Origin: Ardenticatenaceae bacterium
Lineage (GTDB): Bacteria; Chloroflexota; Anaerolineae; Promineifilales; Promineifilaceae
Direction of reading: 5' to 3'
Assembly: GCA_030065875.1 (NCBI GenBank)
Contig: JASJCR010000022.1
Span: 1 to 64,000, forward strand
DNA length: 64,000 nucleotides
The notes beneath the pieces were generated by a model. The model was not told the origin of the DNA. It ran no database searches and worked only from the letters and a program-made list of their open reading frames with translations. Below, piece after piece: positions 1 to 14,500 of this stretch. The translations under genes were made by a program, and so were the position numbers. Positions within the stretch are counted from its first letter, which is position 1, and every line of letters starts with the position of its first letter.

Positions 1-29
1 TCGGGGGAGGGGTTGGGGTGGGGGTAAAT

Positions 30-1190
<1,161 letters not shown>

Positions 1191-1384
1191 TGTTTCTCCT
1201 GGGATTTAGCAATTAGCTCGGCGCTGACGCGCCTCTCAGCAGTTAGCCCTCAGCTGTTTGCTTGGCACAATGGGCCTTTCAACTGAAGATGTGCATACGC
1301 CATTTTACCGCTTACAGCTGAAAGCTGAAAGGCTCGTAGAGCCGAGCTATAAGCTAACAGGCCCGAAGGGGCCGCGCTCCATCC
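1191..1384. repeat. intergenic region with TTAGCTCGGC / GCCGAGCTA inverted pair
   Basis: The spacer between the two acyl-CoA genes has no ORF. It carries TTAGCAATTAGCTCGGC near 1206 and a matching inverted GCCGAGCTATAAGC near 1340, with several CAGCTG/AGCTGAAAG words between. It resembles the AGCTATTAGC-type dispersed sequence also seen at 35171-35198 and 35306-35345. Confidence 0.5.
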
Positions 1385-2140
1385 CTACACCCCCTTAAAC
1401 TCCGGCTTCCGCTTCTCCATAAACGCCGCGATCCCTTCAGCCGCATCCTCAGTGGAGGCCACTTTTGCCAGCTCGCCGCTGAGGAAATCGAGAGCTGCAT
1501 CCAGCGGCATATCCTGCATCGCCAAATAAGAAGCTTTGCCCAATTTCATGCCGATGGGGCTTTTTGCACTCAGGATCTGAGCCACGGCCGCCACCCGGTC
1601 ATCCAGCTCATCGACATCAACAACTTCAGATAAAAATCCCATCTCGTATGCCTGCTTCACCCCAAAACGCTCCCCCAGCAGGATCATCGGCAGCGCCCGC
1701 TTGGGCAGCATATTGCGGTAAATCAGGGCGCTGATCATGCTGGGCCACAGCCCCACATTGACCTCCGGCGTGCCAAATTTGGCTTCGCTGTGGGCGATCA
1801 CGATATCGCAGGCCAGCATCAAGCCCATGCCCCCGGCCAGACAGTAGCCATTGATCCGGGCTACCGTCGGTTTGGGAAAATGAACCAGCCGCTTGAGCAG
1901 CCTGGCATAATTGGCGGTGCCGTGCCCTCCAACCCCACCTCCCAGATCGGCCCCGGCACAAAACGCTTTTTCCCCCGCCCCGGTTAAGACGATAACCCGC
2001 ACGGCCGGATCCGACTCCGCTTCATCAAGCTGCTTTAACATCAGCTCGATCACCTCCGCGCTCAACGCATTGCGCCGCTCCGGCCGGTTGATGGTTAAAG
2101 TAGCCACTAAATCGGCCACCTCATAAATTAAATCACTCAT
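1385..2140 (-). CDS. enoyl-CoA hydratase/isomerase family protein
   Basis: Crotonase-fold protein of 251 residues. The oxyanion-hole segment 'AFCAGADLGG' and the second segment 'GGMGLMLACDIVIAHSEA' with 'FGTPEVNVGLWP' match enoyl-CoA hydratases; the glutamate in TPEV corresponds to one of the two catalytic glutamates of hydratases, while the second is not obvious. The C-terminal 'EDAAEGIAAFMEKRKPEFKG' is typical of the family. ATG at 2140 has an AAGGA ribosome site. It is co-oriented with and 194 bp upstream of the acyl-CoA dehydrogenase, so the two probably act in successive steps of acyl-CoA catabolism. Hydratase versus isomerase or methylglutaconyl-type activity is undecided. Confidence 0.92.
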   Translation of the reverse strand: MSDLIYEVADLVATLTINRPERRNALSAEVIELMLKQLDEAESDPAVRVIVLTGAGEKAFCAGADLGGGVGGHGTANYARLLKRLVHFPKPTVARINGYCLAGGMGLMLACDIVIAHSEAKFGTPEVNVGLWPSMISALIYRNMLPKRALPMILLGERFGVKQAYEMGFLSEVVDVDELDDRVAAVAQILSAKSPIGMKLGKASYLAMQDMPLDAALDFLSGELAKVASTEDAAEGIAAFMEKRKPEFKGV

Positions 2141-2180
2141 TTAGCTCGTTCCTTCAATCTGTTGGTTGCTTTGGAAGATA

Positions 2181-2278
2181 TTAACCACAAAAACACAAAA
2201 TTCAACCCTAGAAATTCACTACCCAACACCCAACACCTAACACCCTACACCTATCACCCACCACCTATCACCCAAACC
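2181..2278. repeat. AACCACAAAAACACAAAA unit plus C-rich degenerate tandem repeat
   Basis: Within the 459-bp spacer upstream of the giant gene, 2181-2200 reads TTAACCACAAAAACACAAAA. Its complement recurs at 19657-19687 and in modified form at 38585-38607. From 2221 to 2278 there is a run of 7-8-base units of the ACCCAACACCTAACACC kind. The rest of the spacer, 2279-2580, holds no ORF and only a short hairpin (AGATGA-AAAA-TCATCT at 2381-2396). The giant gene's ribosome site TTGAGGT lies just before 2600. Confidence 0.65.
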
Positions 2279-2599
2279 GTAAGGTAAATCGCAAGATCAT
2301 GGTGAACAATAGAAAGGGTTAGGAAAGTAGTTCTTTTTTCCTATTAGACAATACACAACGCTCTTCTACAATAAACCCTGAGATGAAAAATCATCTTGCG
2401 GAGGGCGCGGCTCAAACCACTCACATTGCTGCTGGCAAACAATCACACAGCCTCCGCCATATTTCAGTTAAAAATCGGGATAGATGTCGAGCCGTTTTCT
2501 GAAATGTGCTTCTTATCCCCCTTTCCACCCCCTGTAGGCAACCTGACCTTACCCCAAAATAGCCTGTAGGTTTATTTCGTCACAATTGAGGTATTTTAA

Positions 2600-5500
2600 A
2601 TGCAAGCAAAAAGACGCTGGTCTCCTTCCCTTGCCGTTGTCAGTCTGATTCTGGTCGGTTTATGGCTGACTTTGGTCAATCATCGCTCGCAGGCGATGAC
2701 CGTTGAACAAGAAGCGAGAAACAATTTGCGGGCGGCCTGGGGTCAGGTACAGGAGGCCGGCAGCTATCGCTTTACGGCCGACATCGAGCAAACGATGATC
2801 CCCCGGCCCCTCAATACCACGATAGGAAGAGAATCGGAAAGGGTCGATCTGCGTGTTGAAGGGAGTGCTCAGCCCCCTCATACCTCTGAAATGAACCTCT
2901 TTTTTGAAGGGGCGGCCAGCACCACCGCCCCGGTGGGTATCCTGCAAAAGCACGGCCAATCCTTTGTTATCCAGGGCGGTGAGCAAATTCCGGTATCCGA
3001 CCCGCTGGCCGGGGCTGCCCCCACCGGGGATTTTCTGATCTACCTGGCCGCCGCTGATCACATCGAGCGCCTGGAAACCGTTGAAACGGCCGAAGGCACC
3101 CACCAGCGTTACGCCTTTGACGTCAATGGACCGCGCCTCGGCCGGGAAGTCATCTCACAACTGCAAGATTCCCCGTCGACCGGGACCTCCTCCCCGCAGC
3201 TTTCGCCGATCTTTGCCAACATGACCGGCCGTGGCGAATTATGGGTCAATGAAGAAGGATACCCTCGCCGGCAGCTGCTGGAAATAAATATCCCAGGCAT
3301 AACGGCCGAATTTGATTCCCGCGTGGTCATGAACATCGACTTTTTCGCTTTTGGCGCGGATGCCGCCGCCCCCACACCGCTGGATGAAGCAGCTGGATCG
3401 ATGGCTCCTTCCGCCCCGGCGGCCCCTTCCTCACTTGAGGGATCGACAACCCTCAATTTTTTCAAACCAGCCCCGGGTGAAGGATCGGTTGTCCTGTTTG
3501 TGATCGCCGTCGGGTTGCTGCTGATGGCCGGAGCCGCGCGCCTCTATTTAAATCATTCCCAATCCGCCTACACTTTTTTCTCATTATCGATTATCGGGCT
3601 GATGTTGACCGCCCCCCTGCTTCAGCCATTTGCGGCCGCCCACGCTCACGAAGTCGAGGAGCGAGCCGCCCCCCCGGATCTGGCACAACTTCTGGGTGTA
3701 GCGACAGATCCGGCGGCCGACACGGCCGTCTCGCCTGAAGATCTCTTTAACGATCAGGATGCAGCCCTGCAGTGCGGCGACGGCAGCCAGAGCGCCGATA
3801 CCGACGGGGATGGACTGGATGACTTCACCGAAAACTGCCTGGGAACCAACCCCTTCCGGGCCGATACCGATCAGGACAATATCGATGACGCCACCGAAAT
3901 CAACGGCATTACCGTTGGCAGCCAAACGTGGCCCGGAAACCCGTTTTCCGCCGATACCAACGCTGATGGGCTAAACGACGAATACGAATGGCCCACGGCC
4001 GACGGTGGAGCGCTGCAAAACCACGACATCGACAACGACGGTATCCCCAACGTCTGGGATGAAGACAACGACGATGACGGGGTGATCGATGAATTTGATC
4101 TCTCTCCCGCCTCACGCACCGCCTATGGACCCAACTTCAATTTTGACACCCGCGCCGGCAGCTATACCGGTTACCAGTACATCGATATCCAAATCCGGCC
4201 GCAGGATCCGGACATGCTGCGTTACACTCGCTCGATCCTCGACTGGCCCGCCGATGACAAGGGGCAAATACAAGATCGGGACGGCAGTGAAGAAGACGTG
4301 CGACTTTTCCCTTCGCTGCGCCTCAAAACCAACGTCGAACCGGCCGTGTCGCTGGCCGAAAAATACGGCGTGGCCTCCTTCCCCAGCGAAGATCCCCGTT
4401 GGCCCACCGAAATTTTTGTCAACCTCTCACCCATCAGCGACGGCGGGCAAATTGTGGCCTTTCAGGCCCGCATCCCCTATGATCCCGCTTCCATCAGCGA
4501 TATCCAGCTGGAAGGGGATTTTCTGTGGATGGTCCAGGTCACCTCAGACCTCGACAGCGGCACCCGACGCGTTCCGTTCCACCTCTATGACGGGGGCAAC
4601 TTCCGTCTGACCGGCTACCAGGTCGTCAAAACCAACGGCTTTGAAGCGGCCATCCTGGGCACGCCCGGCGAAACCGACAGCGACCGCGAGCTGCTCAACC
4701 TGCTGTTTGGCCTCAACGCCACCTTCATGGGCGTCCAAACCCTTGAAGGGCAGTCAAACGCCAACACCGCCCTGCAGGAAATTGAACAGCGCATGACCGG
4801 TGTCAACACCCCGGCCGAACAAAAATGGGGCGTCACGGCCGATGTGGCCATCGATCTTGATCCCGTTTATGGCCATCGCGATGCCGGGATGGCCGACCTG
4901 GCCAGCCGCCGCACGGCCGACTTTCTCGATTTAAATTATTCTGGTGTCACCACGGCCACCCTGGTCTACGCTCTTGAAGAAAATTTGGGCGCGTACAATA
5001 TGGACGCCCTGGGCCAGCTCCAGCCCAGCAATCAGGCGTCCGTCAATCTCGACAGCATCGACGTTCTGACCAATCGCGCTTTGCGCCTGGCTATCTTCAC
5101 CCAAAACAACGGCGCCTGGGAAGGGCTGGACAGCGGCGAAGGGTTCTTGGAAGTCAAGCGGCGCTATACCGATATCAGCACTGATTTAACGGCCGTACAG
5201 GCGATCGCTCCAGAGGTCACGGCTGTTGAGCTGCAGTCGATTGTGGGGCTGCTCTACGCCACGTGGTTCGCCGGCCGCACGGTCGTAGGCTCGATCAATG
5301 GCGAACCGATATTCCCGGCCAGCATCGTCGATCTTGACGTGTATAATGCTCTCAATCGCAGCGGGACCGATGGCCCGGCCGCCTACATCGCCGACATCAC
5401 CAATATTCTCGAACCGGGCGGTGGTTTGGCCGTCGGCACCGGCTTTAGCGGCACCTGGTCGTTTATTAACGCCGAGGAAGATTCGCCCTCGAATTTTGCC

Positions 5501-8500
5501 TGGGTTAACGAAGGGCTGCTTTTCCTGGAAGAGGTCCAGAAATTCTTTGGCCTGAGCGACGAACAGGCCAGATATGGCGCTCTGGGACTGCAAAAATCGG
5601 TGCGCCTTGTGTTGTCGATCACGGCCGTGCGCAGTTCGTTTAAACTCCTTTACGCCACCAGCCAATATGCCAGCGCCACCAGTAAGGCGGCCAAACTCAG
5701 CACGGCCCTCAAACACACCAACAAGCTGTCTGGCCGGGCACTCGGCGCGGCTGGGGCTGTCTTAGCCGTCGCCCTGATCTGGACCGAGTTTGGCTTAATC
5801 GTCAGCGAAACCGATGACCCGCTCATTATCGCCCAGGCCGCTTTCTACGCCTTTGCGGCGACCCTCTTCACCGTGGTGCTCTTTGTCATCTCGCTTAATC
5901 CCATCGGGGCGATTCTGGTGGCCATCTTCGCCCTGGTCGATCTCATCGTCTTTTTTGCCACCGGAGGTGATGTCAGCATCAGCGGCATTATCATCCAGGC
6001 GATCGCTGATTTCTTTTATGACGTTGATATGCTGACCGAGATCGACTCGGCCGACTTTATCAATTCCGATTCCCGCCTGCGGAATGAGGAGTTGGGCTAT
6101 GTCCAGGGAAACACCTTTATTGTTGAAGCCCAATTTGTAGGGGAACTCAAGGCCACCAGTGATGGTGAATCAAGCGATCTCGACAGCAGCTACGCCTACG
6201 GCCGCTTTCTGGGATCATCCAGTGACGCCAGCGTCTCCAACAACAACGCCTACCGCAGCTGTGTAAAAAACAGCAGCAACAGCAAGGAAATGACCTGCAC
6301 CAACAACGTTGGCGTCAATTTCTATCTCAATCAGGCCAAGCCGAACGTGCATATGATGGTTGAAGGGCGGGTCAACACAAAAGTCCGCTACGAAGAATGT
6401 GCCCTGATCGCCTTTTGTGACGTGAACAGCCGGTACGACGAACTGCCGGAAGAAGAGGATCGCGAAGCCAACGACATCTATCTCGACGTCATTCCCAGCA
6501 CGATCAGCGGGCTCTTAAACTGGTCCTCGGTTCCCAATGTGGATGTCGACGGCGACGGGCTGCGCGACGCCGCTGAACAAATCAGCTGCACCAACCAGGG
6601 CAGCGGCTGTACTGAGCTTGACAACTGGGATACCGACGGCGACCTTTTGCCGGACGGATTTGAATCAACCAACGCCGCCCTGCTGGGAACTCAACCCAAC
6701 AATGCCGATGGCGACGGCGATAACCTGAACGATCGCCTGGAGCTCCGCTGGCAAACTGACGCCGGTTTGGCCGACACCGATGGTGACGGTCTGAGCGACA
6801 GCGAAGAGGTTTATCACCAGTCAGGCGGCAGCTGGAGCGGCGGCTGGCCGGTTCAGCTGCCCAATGGCAGTACCGTCATCATTCTGTCTAACCCGCTTGA
6901 TGGGGATATCGACGGCGACGGCCTCTCTGATGCGGCCGAAAAGGCGAACGGCACCAGCCCCTACGCCTTTAACGACGCCCCCCGCCTGGGTCTGATCGCC
7001 GAGCAAACGACCTATGATCCCTCCGGTGTCGAGGCGTTTATCGGCCGGCCAAACGACCCGATTGAGCTGACCCTCGGGCTGCTCAGCGTGGGGCCGCTGC
7101 CGGTCACCAATACGCTGACGCTGTGTGTGCCCTCTTTCCTGACCGGCGTATCGGTGGCACCACTCACTGGCGAGCGCACCCCGGCGGTACAAACCGGCAG
7201 CTGCAGCGGTGGCACCGCCTACAGCTGGTCTTTTGCCGGCAGCAGCACCCTCCAGCTAAATGAACGGGTGACGACGACGATTAGCGCCGTGCTCGACCCG
7301 GCCCTGACCACCTCAACAACCGGCACCGTCGAGGCCTCCATGCCTTATGATGACGGTGGCGAGCTGGAAACGCTCCAGACCTCGGTCAACGTCATCATTG
7401 ATGTCGACATTCCGACGGTGCAATTTGTGGCCCCGACCCCCGATTTGCTGATCGGCGGCGGGGTAACCGATGTCGTGGTGGGCGGCAATGCCTTTGACGA
7501 CACCACCTGGATCGAGCGGGTCGAGCTGACCCTGCCGGCCGGTGGCGGGAACGTGACCGCTGTGGGCACCGAAACCTGGGCGTATACCTGGAATCTGCCG
7601 GCCGACGGCACCTACACCCTGCAGGCCCAATCATTTGATTATGTTGGTCGAGCCAGCACCAGCGCCTCCGTGCAGGTGCAGGTGGACAACACCGCCCCGG
7701 TAATCAACTTCCCACTGGCCAACGACACCGTACTGTCCGGTCAGGGCAGCGGCGTCATCACCGTCCCCCTCAACGGCACCGTCAGCGACAACCTGTCCGG
7801 TGTCGAGCGGCTGCAAATCAGCATCAACGGCAAACCGTGGCAGGAGATCCCCTTCACGGGCGGGAACTGGGTGTTCGACTGGCGGCTGCCCAACGAAGAA
7901 TCGGCCCAGGGGAGGCACGAAGTGAAGCTGCGCGCCTATGACGTGGCCGGTAACCTCAGCGGCGAAACGGTGCGCACCCTCATCGTCGATGTCCTGCCGC
8001 CAACGGCCCGCCTGACCAACAACGCCTTCCTGACCGACAACCCGGCCGTGCAGCCGGGTCAGACGTTTACCCTCAATGGGGTGGCCAACGATGCCGGCAA
8101 CGCGCCGCAGCCGTCCAACCCGGCCGTCCTTAACGGGAATCTCAACACCCTGGACGACGCCACCATCTGGCTGGAGCCGAACACCGTCTTTGACAACAAC
8201 AGCGGAGTCAACGTCGCCTGGCTGGGCGACATCAACGGGGACCGGCTGGCCGATCTGGCGGTGGGTCTCCCGGCCGCGGAAAACGGGGCCGGACGGGTCG
8301 CCGTAATCTTCGGCCGCGCCGGTGGCTGGCCCTCACCACCCAGTGAAAAATTGTTAAACGAGGCGCGAACCTCGTATATCGGCCGCAGCGGATCCACCGG
8401 ATTGGGCACCACCATCGCCCCGGCCGGGGATGTCGACGGCAACGGCTTTGATGACTTCCTGATTGGCGATGCGGCCCACAACCAGGTACACCTGCTCCTC

Positions 8501-11500
8501 GGGCGGCCGGATGCCACCGGTCCCGCTCAAATCCTCAGTCAGCCAATTTCGGCCCAATCAGTGCGCTTGAGCGCTCCCTCCGGAACCGCGATTGGCAACC
8601 GCGTGGCTGCTGCTGGGGACGTCAACGGGGACGGCTTTGACGACCTGCTCATCAGCAGCGACGGGGCATCCTACCTGATTCTCGGTCAGGGGGTTCTGCT
8701 GCCGGAAATCGACGTGACCACCCAGGCAGCGGTCGTCATCACCCATCCGCAGGCTACCGCCTTTGCTGCCGGTGTCGGCGATATGGATGGGGACGAGCTC
8801 GACGAGTTTGCCCTGGCCAACCCCGCTACCGGCCAGACCTATCTCTTTGTCGGTCAGACCGGTCTGACCGCGGCCGGGCAAACGGCCCTGGACACGAGTG
8901 ATGCGGTCACCAGCTACGCCGCGTCCAGCACGGCCGTCGTCCCCCTGGGTGACGTCAGCGGCGACAGCCTGGCCGATTTCATGATCGCCAACGGCGGCAG
9001 CCCGCGCCTCGTTCTTGGCAGCGCCGGGGGCAGCGGCAGCTGCTGTATTGACTTTGGCGGCCTGTCCCCCGCGGCCGATGGCTTTATCGCCGGTGTGGGC
9101 AACGTGAGCGACACTGCTAACGAAGGGCTGAATGATATCGTGATCGGCAACGCCAACGGCGACGCCTACCTCTTCCTGGGCAGCAGCGGGCTGAATACCG
9201 TGCCGCCGGTGGCCGCTACCCTGACCGGCGCGGCCGCAGGAGCGAGCGCGCCCTACGGCGGCGGCGGTGATCTCAACGCCGACGGCTCCGACGACCTGCT
9301 GCTCGTGCCTTCCACCGCGCTGGCCGGTCTCAACGGCCTGGCAGACGTGCCGCTGGCGGTGGCTCAAACCGCTTTACTGCCGCAAGGTGTACCTTCTATC
9401 TCAGCTGATCGACCGGAAGCGGCCTTCGATACTAACGCCGTTAACGCGCCGCAGGCGGTGCAGGCGATCCTGACCGTTGACGACGACGGCTGCCCCGGCT
9501 GCTATACCACCATCCAGGCGGCCGTCGATGCGGCCGCGGCCGGGGACACAATCAATATCCAGCCCGGCGTCTACGGCAGCTTTGCTGTCAGCGGCACCAA
9601 CAACCTGATTATCAACGGGGTTCACGCTGACGCGGTCTTTGTCGACGGCGGCGGGGCAGCTGATTCGCACGCGGTGCGCATCACCAACGCCACCGGGGTC
9701 TCGCTCTCCAACCTAACTCTGCGCAACGCTGACCGGCTGCTGTGGCTGGAGGATGCCGGTGTGGCCGGGTACGACACCCCAGCCAACCGCACCACGATCA
9801 GCAATCTGCTTTTCCTCGATTTTAAACACGCGTTTTATCTCAACCGCCGCAGCACCCTGGTGGCCAGCCGCAGCACCCTCGTGGGCCAGGGCGCAGATCC
9901 ATACATCGAAGTGTACGGCCCAGCCGATCCCGATCTCGACGGGGACTGGTCGAGCCTGGCCAACACCCTGGCCACGGTGGCCGACGGCGGCCATCTGCTG
10001 CTCAATAACAGCAGCGAGCTGCTGCTCCTGCGCGGGCAAAACACAACCGACCTAAATCGCTACAACATCGGCACCAACGATTACACCGCTCGGGCGGCTT
10101 CGCCAGGACCGTTTGGGGCCAACAGCGGAGCAGCGATGCTCAACGGCATCCTGTACGGAATCACCGACCCGGTGTGGGGGAATACCAACTTCACCTTTGG
10201 GTCTATCAAAGACGTGGCCGTCGCCGGAAATGAGATTTTTGTCGTGGCCGGCAGCACCGGCTACCGCTGGAACGGCGTCAGCTGGTCTGCCCTGGTCGAA
10301 AACATCAGCGAAAATTCCGGCTACAACTGTGGTGTCTCTCTTAATACAGTAGCCGTTTATAATAACCTGGTGGTCTTTGGCGGCTGTTTTACCAATTTTG
10401 ACAGCGGGGCGACCACCGGCATTAATACCAGCAGCAACTTCATCGCTTATAATCTCACCACTGAAAGTTGGGAAAATGGTGGTGATGGTATGGGCTCCAA
10501 CGTCGTGCAGCAGGAAATTGTCGACATCGCCGTCGAGCCGACGCTCAACCGCATGGTGGCCGTTTCCGGCCTGTCGGACGACGGCACCGTTTACGAATGG
10601 AGCGGCACCGTCTGGAATTCAATCGACGGTGGGAATGCCAACGCCTACTTCTGCGATGCCCTGACCTGCAACAGTGACTCGTTCGAGCGCGTTTTTATCC
10701 TGTCCAACGGCCATATTTACGTCACCGGTCAATTTAACGCCGTGGGCGATGGATCCAATAATATTTATGGCAACAGACTGGCCTACTTTGACGGCACGAG
10801 CTGGCACGGGGTCGGCAGCCCGGATCTCATCCTCGACGGGACAAACAGCGCTCCGTCACCGCCAACCAACGGGTTTAATACGGCGCCCAACGCGGTAGCC
10901 CTGATCAACGGCCAGGTGGTGTTTGGCGGCAATCTGACAACCGCCTACAGCAGTACCGACAATGTCACCTCGACGCCAACCCCGGTGAGTAACCTGGCCA
11001 CCTGGAACGGCAGCGTCTGGTCGACTTTCTTCGGCGGCACCAACGGGGAAGTCGTGGCCCTGCACGTGGCTGACAACCAGCTCTACGTTGGTGGTTCATT
11101 TGATGCTGCGGGCGGCCTGGCCGCCACCAACGGGGTGGCCAGCTGGTCCCCGGCCGCCAGCTGGCAGCAGCTCGGGCAGGGTATCCTGAACGGCAGCAGC
11201 GGCGGCAATGTGCGCGCCATCGCCGCCGGCCCCGGCCAGGTGGTTTTTGGCGGATTGTTTGACACGGTAAACGGGCAGGCCATCGACAATATCACCACCC
11301 TCTCGCGAGTCCGGGCCAGCTACAATCCGGGCGGGAACACCTGGTCGACCCTGACCGAAAACAACAGCGTGCCGCTCGGCCCGTATCAGGAAGTGGTCCT
11401 GGCCGGGGCGGGCACAACCGAACTGTACGCCCTGCTGGTCGGCAGCAGCGCCCACGAGCTGTGGCGCTACACGGTCTCGACCGGACTGTGGGATCAGCGG

Positions 11501-14500
11501 GCCACGCTCAACAGCAGCGCCGCCAGCGACACGCCGCACCTGGAAACGGTCGGCAGCGATATTTACGCGGTGCGCGGCGGTGGGTCCAGCGAGCTGTGGC
11601 GCTATTCATCAACCGGCAACAGCTGGACCCAGCTGGCCGATGCCCCATTCGCCTTCGGGGCGGGCGGCTCGCTGGCCAGTGACGGCCAGGGCGGTCTGTT
11701 GGCCATCGCCGGCGGCAACGGCCGGCAGTTTATGCGCTACAACATCGCCGGCAACAGCTGGACGACCCTGGGTGACGGCAGCGCCATCACCACCTCCGAC
11801 GACGATCTGCCCGCTTCGGTCAATGCCGGTGGGGACAGCGTAATCGTCAACGACGTGCTGTACGCCACCCGCGGCGGCAACAGCGTGAGCTTCTACCAGT
11901 TTACTCCGGTGAATCCGGCGGCCGACAAGCTAACCTACGACAGCCTGCTCTTTGTGGCCCCGGCCAGTGCCACCAGTGCCACCTGGAGCGCGTACGGTCC
12001 GGGCAGCGCTCCGGCCGACTTCGGTTTTGTTGATGCCGGTGGCAACCGGTGGGTCGGTGGAAACGGCAGCCTGACCTGGACTCCGTCAGTCACCAACCAA
12101 ACGTTTGCCGCGGCCGCGTTCCTGAAACCGGCCGCCAACGTGTACCGGCTGACAAGCAGCTCGGTCGTCACGGCCGGCTACCAGTCGTTTGTGGCTGACG
12201 CCACCGTATCCTCGAGCGGCTGCCCCGGCTGCTTCAGCTCGATCCAGGCGGCGATCAACAGCGGTGCAAACCTGGTCACGATTGAACCAGGCCAGTATCT
12301 GGAAGCGTTTTATTTGCTTAACGGCGTCCCGGTTCGCGGCTCGCGGGCCGACCTCACGGTCATCGAAGCACCGGGCGGCGCCGCACAGGTCGTTCAGGCG
12401 GAAGGGCTGTCCGACGCCAACGTTGGCTACCTGACAATTGACGGGCAAAGCACGGCCAACGGTCTGCTCATCGAAGACGGCACGACAGCCGCCCTCACCC
12501 GCCTGGTGGTGCGCGACGCCCAAACGGCGGTGGCCATCGACAGCAGCGCCACCCGCCTCACTCTCGTGAACGGCAACCTGATCAACAATACCAGTGGGGT
12601 TGTGTCGACCAATCAGGCCGGCTTTAACCTGCGCAACTCGATCGTCGCCTACAACAGCGGCAGCGGGCTCAGCCATGCGGCCAACGCCGCCCAGCAGGCC
12701 CACAGCTATAATCTGTTCTGGCAAAACGGAAGCGATTTTGGCGGGGCGGCCAGCGCCGGAGCCGGGGAGCTGTTCCTCGATCCGCTCTTTAACGACTGGC
12801 CCAACGGCGATTACCGCACTTCGGATCTGTCGCCGGTGATCGATGCCGGTGATCCGTCTGATCCGGCGCCACCTAGTGATGAACGAGTCGATATCGGCGT
12901 CCTCGAGCAGGGCAGCGCGGCGTTCTACGTCGATGACGACTACTGCCCCATCTGTCCCAATGACGGGTTGAGCTGGGGAATCGACGCCTTTGCCACCATC
13001 CAGGAGGCCCTCGACGCGGCCGCCAGCCGCCTAGCGGCCGTGGGGACCGCCCTGTCAACTCCGGCCCAGTCGGTCTTTGTGGCCCCTGGCACCTACGATG
13101 AACAGCTCGACGTGCCCAGCCACGTGCGGCTGATCGGCAGCGGTCCGGATCAGACGATCTTACAGCCCAGCAGCGGCAGCGCGGCGGCCACGCTCGATGG
13201 GGTAACCAATATCGTCATCAGCGGGCTGCGCATCGACGGCGGCAGCGGGGTGACCAATGGGATCGTCACCCAGAACGCGGCCAACAGCTTCGTCATCGAG
13301 CGCAATCTGCTGGTCGGTTTTAGCGGCACAGCGGTTTCGCTGACGGCCGATTCAACCGGGGAGGTGCGCTTTAACACGGTCCTCAACAGCGGCAGCGGCG
13401 TTTCCGCCAGCGGCGGCAGCAGCTGGGTCATCGTCGAGAACAATGTCTTGAACGGCATGATGGCCAGCGGGCTGGTCACGGCCAGCGGCGGCCGCATCTT
13501 TAACGACTTTAACCTGTTCTTTAACAATGCTCAGGACCTGAACGACGGGGCGGGAACCGGTTTGAGTATCGGCACCAGCGCCGTGACCGGGCAGGATCCG
13601 CAGCTCAACGGGCCGCACAGCCAGCTGGTGGAGGCCTCCCCGGCGGTTGACGCGGCCGATCCAACGGCGGCCGTGCCGGCCGGTGGCGGTCTGCGAGCCG
13701 ATATTGGCTATCACGAGCTGACGGCCGCACCGGTGGCCGTCTTCCTGGGTGATATCGACAACTCGCTGGCCCTGGCCAACTCCGGGGTTTCCCAGGTCGA
13801 GGCGGCGCTGGTGCTGACGGCCGACGTCAGTCAGCCGGTGACCGCTACCCTGCCGTCAACCTGGATATCAGCCACGCTGGAGGGCAGCAGCGGGGATACG
13901 GTGCGCTTCTGGTCGGCCGATTTTGTACCGGCGACGCCGGGTCTCTACCGAGTGTATAGCCGGGCCACAGACGATCAGAGCAATGGCGAAGAGGCCACCG
14001 CCTGGTACGACGGGCTGATGGTCGTTGACGGCAGCGCGCCGGTGATCACCAACTTTACCGCGTCGAGCACCACCACCGCACCGGTTGAGCTGCGGGCGGA
14101 CGTCAGCGACTTTGTGAGCGGCAAATTTAACATCGATTCAGTTTATTTTGACGTCAACGGCACGCGGGTGCCGGGTGAGTGGGTGCCGGAAAGCTGGGAT
14201 GGCGGTCAGCCGCGCACCTTCCGGGCCTGGGTTAGTTTGAGCAATGGCAGCTACACCGCCACGGCTGGGGCCGTCGACAAGGCCGGCAACGCCACCAGCA
14301 GCACGCCAATTGCGCTCAATATCACCGCGCAGAATCCCGATGCTTCACCCCCAACGGTAACCATCAGCAGCCCCGATCTCCCGGCCGATCTGGCCGGTGG
14401 TGCGGCCACAGCGGCTCAGGTGACGCTGACCGGCACCGCTGCGGATGGAGAATCCGGTTTGCTGGGTGTTGAAGCCAGTCTTGACGGCGGGCTGACCTGG

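Noticed and set aside
2221-2278. Possible CRISPR-like array
   Set aside because: Units are 7-8 bases, contiguous and without spacers.
2381-2396. AGATGA-AAAA-TCATCT hairpin as a regulatory site
   Set aside because: Short, AT-rich and far from the start codon; no supporting context.
8558-9367. Antisense open frame of 269 codons inside the giant gene
   Set aside because: Low-complexity Gly/Ala/Val product, no ribosome site, fully opposite a well-supported coding frame; GC-rich periodic sequence opens such shadows.
12086-12724. Antisense open frame of 212 codons inside the giant gene
   Set aside because: Opposite the beta-helix module; composition only mirrors the sense codons.
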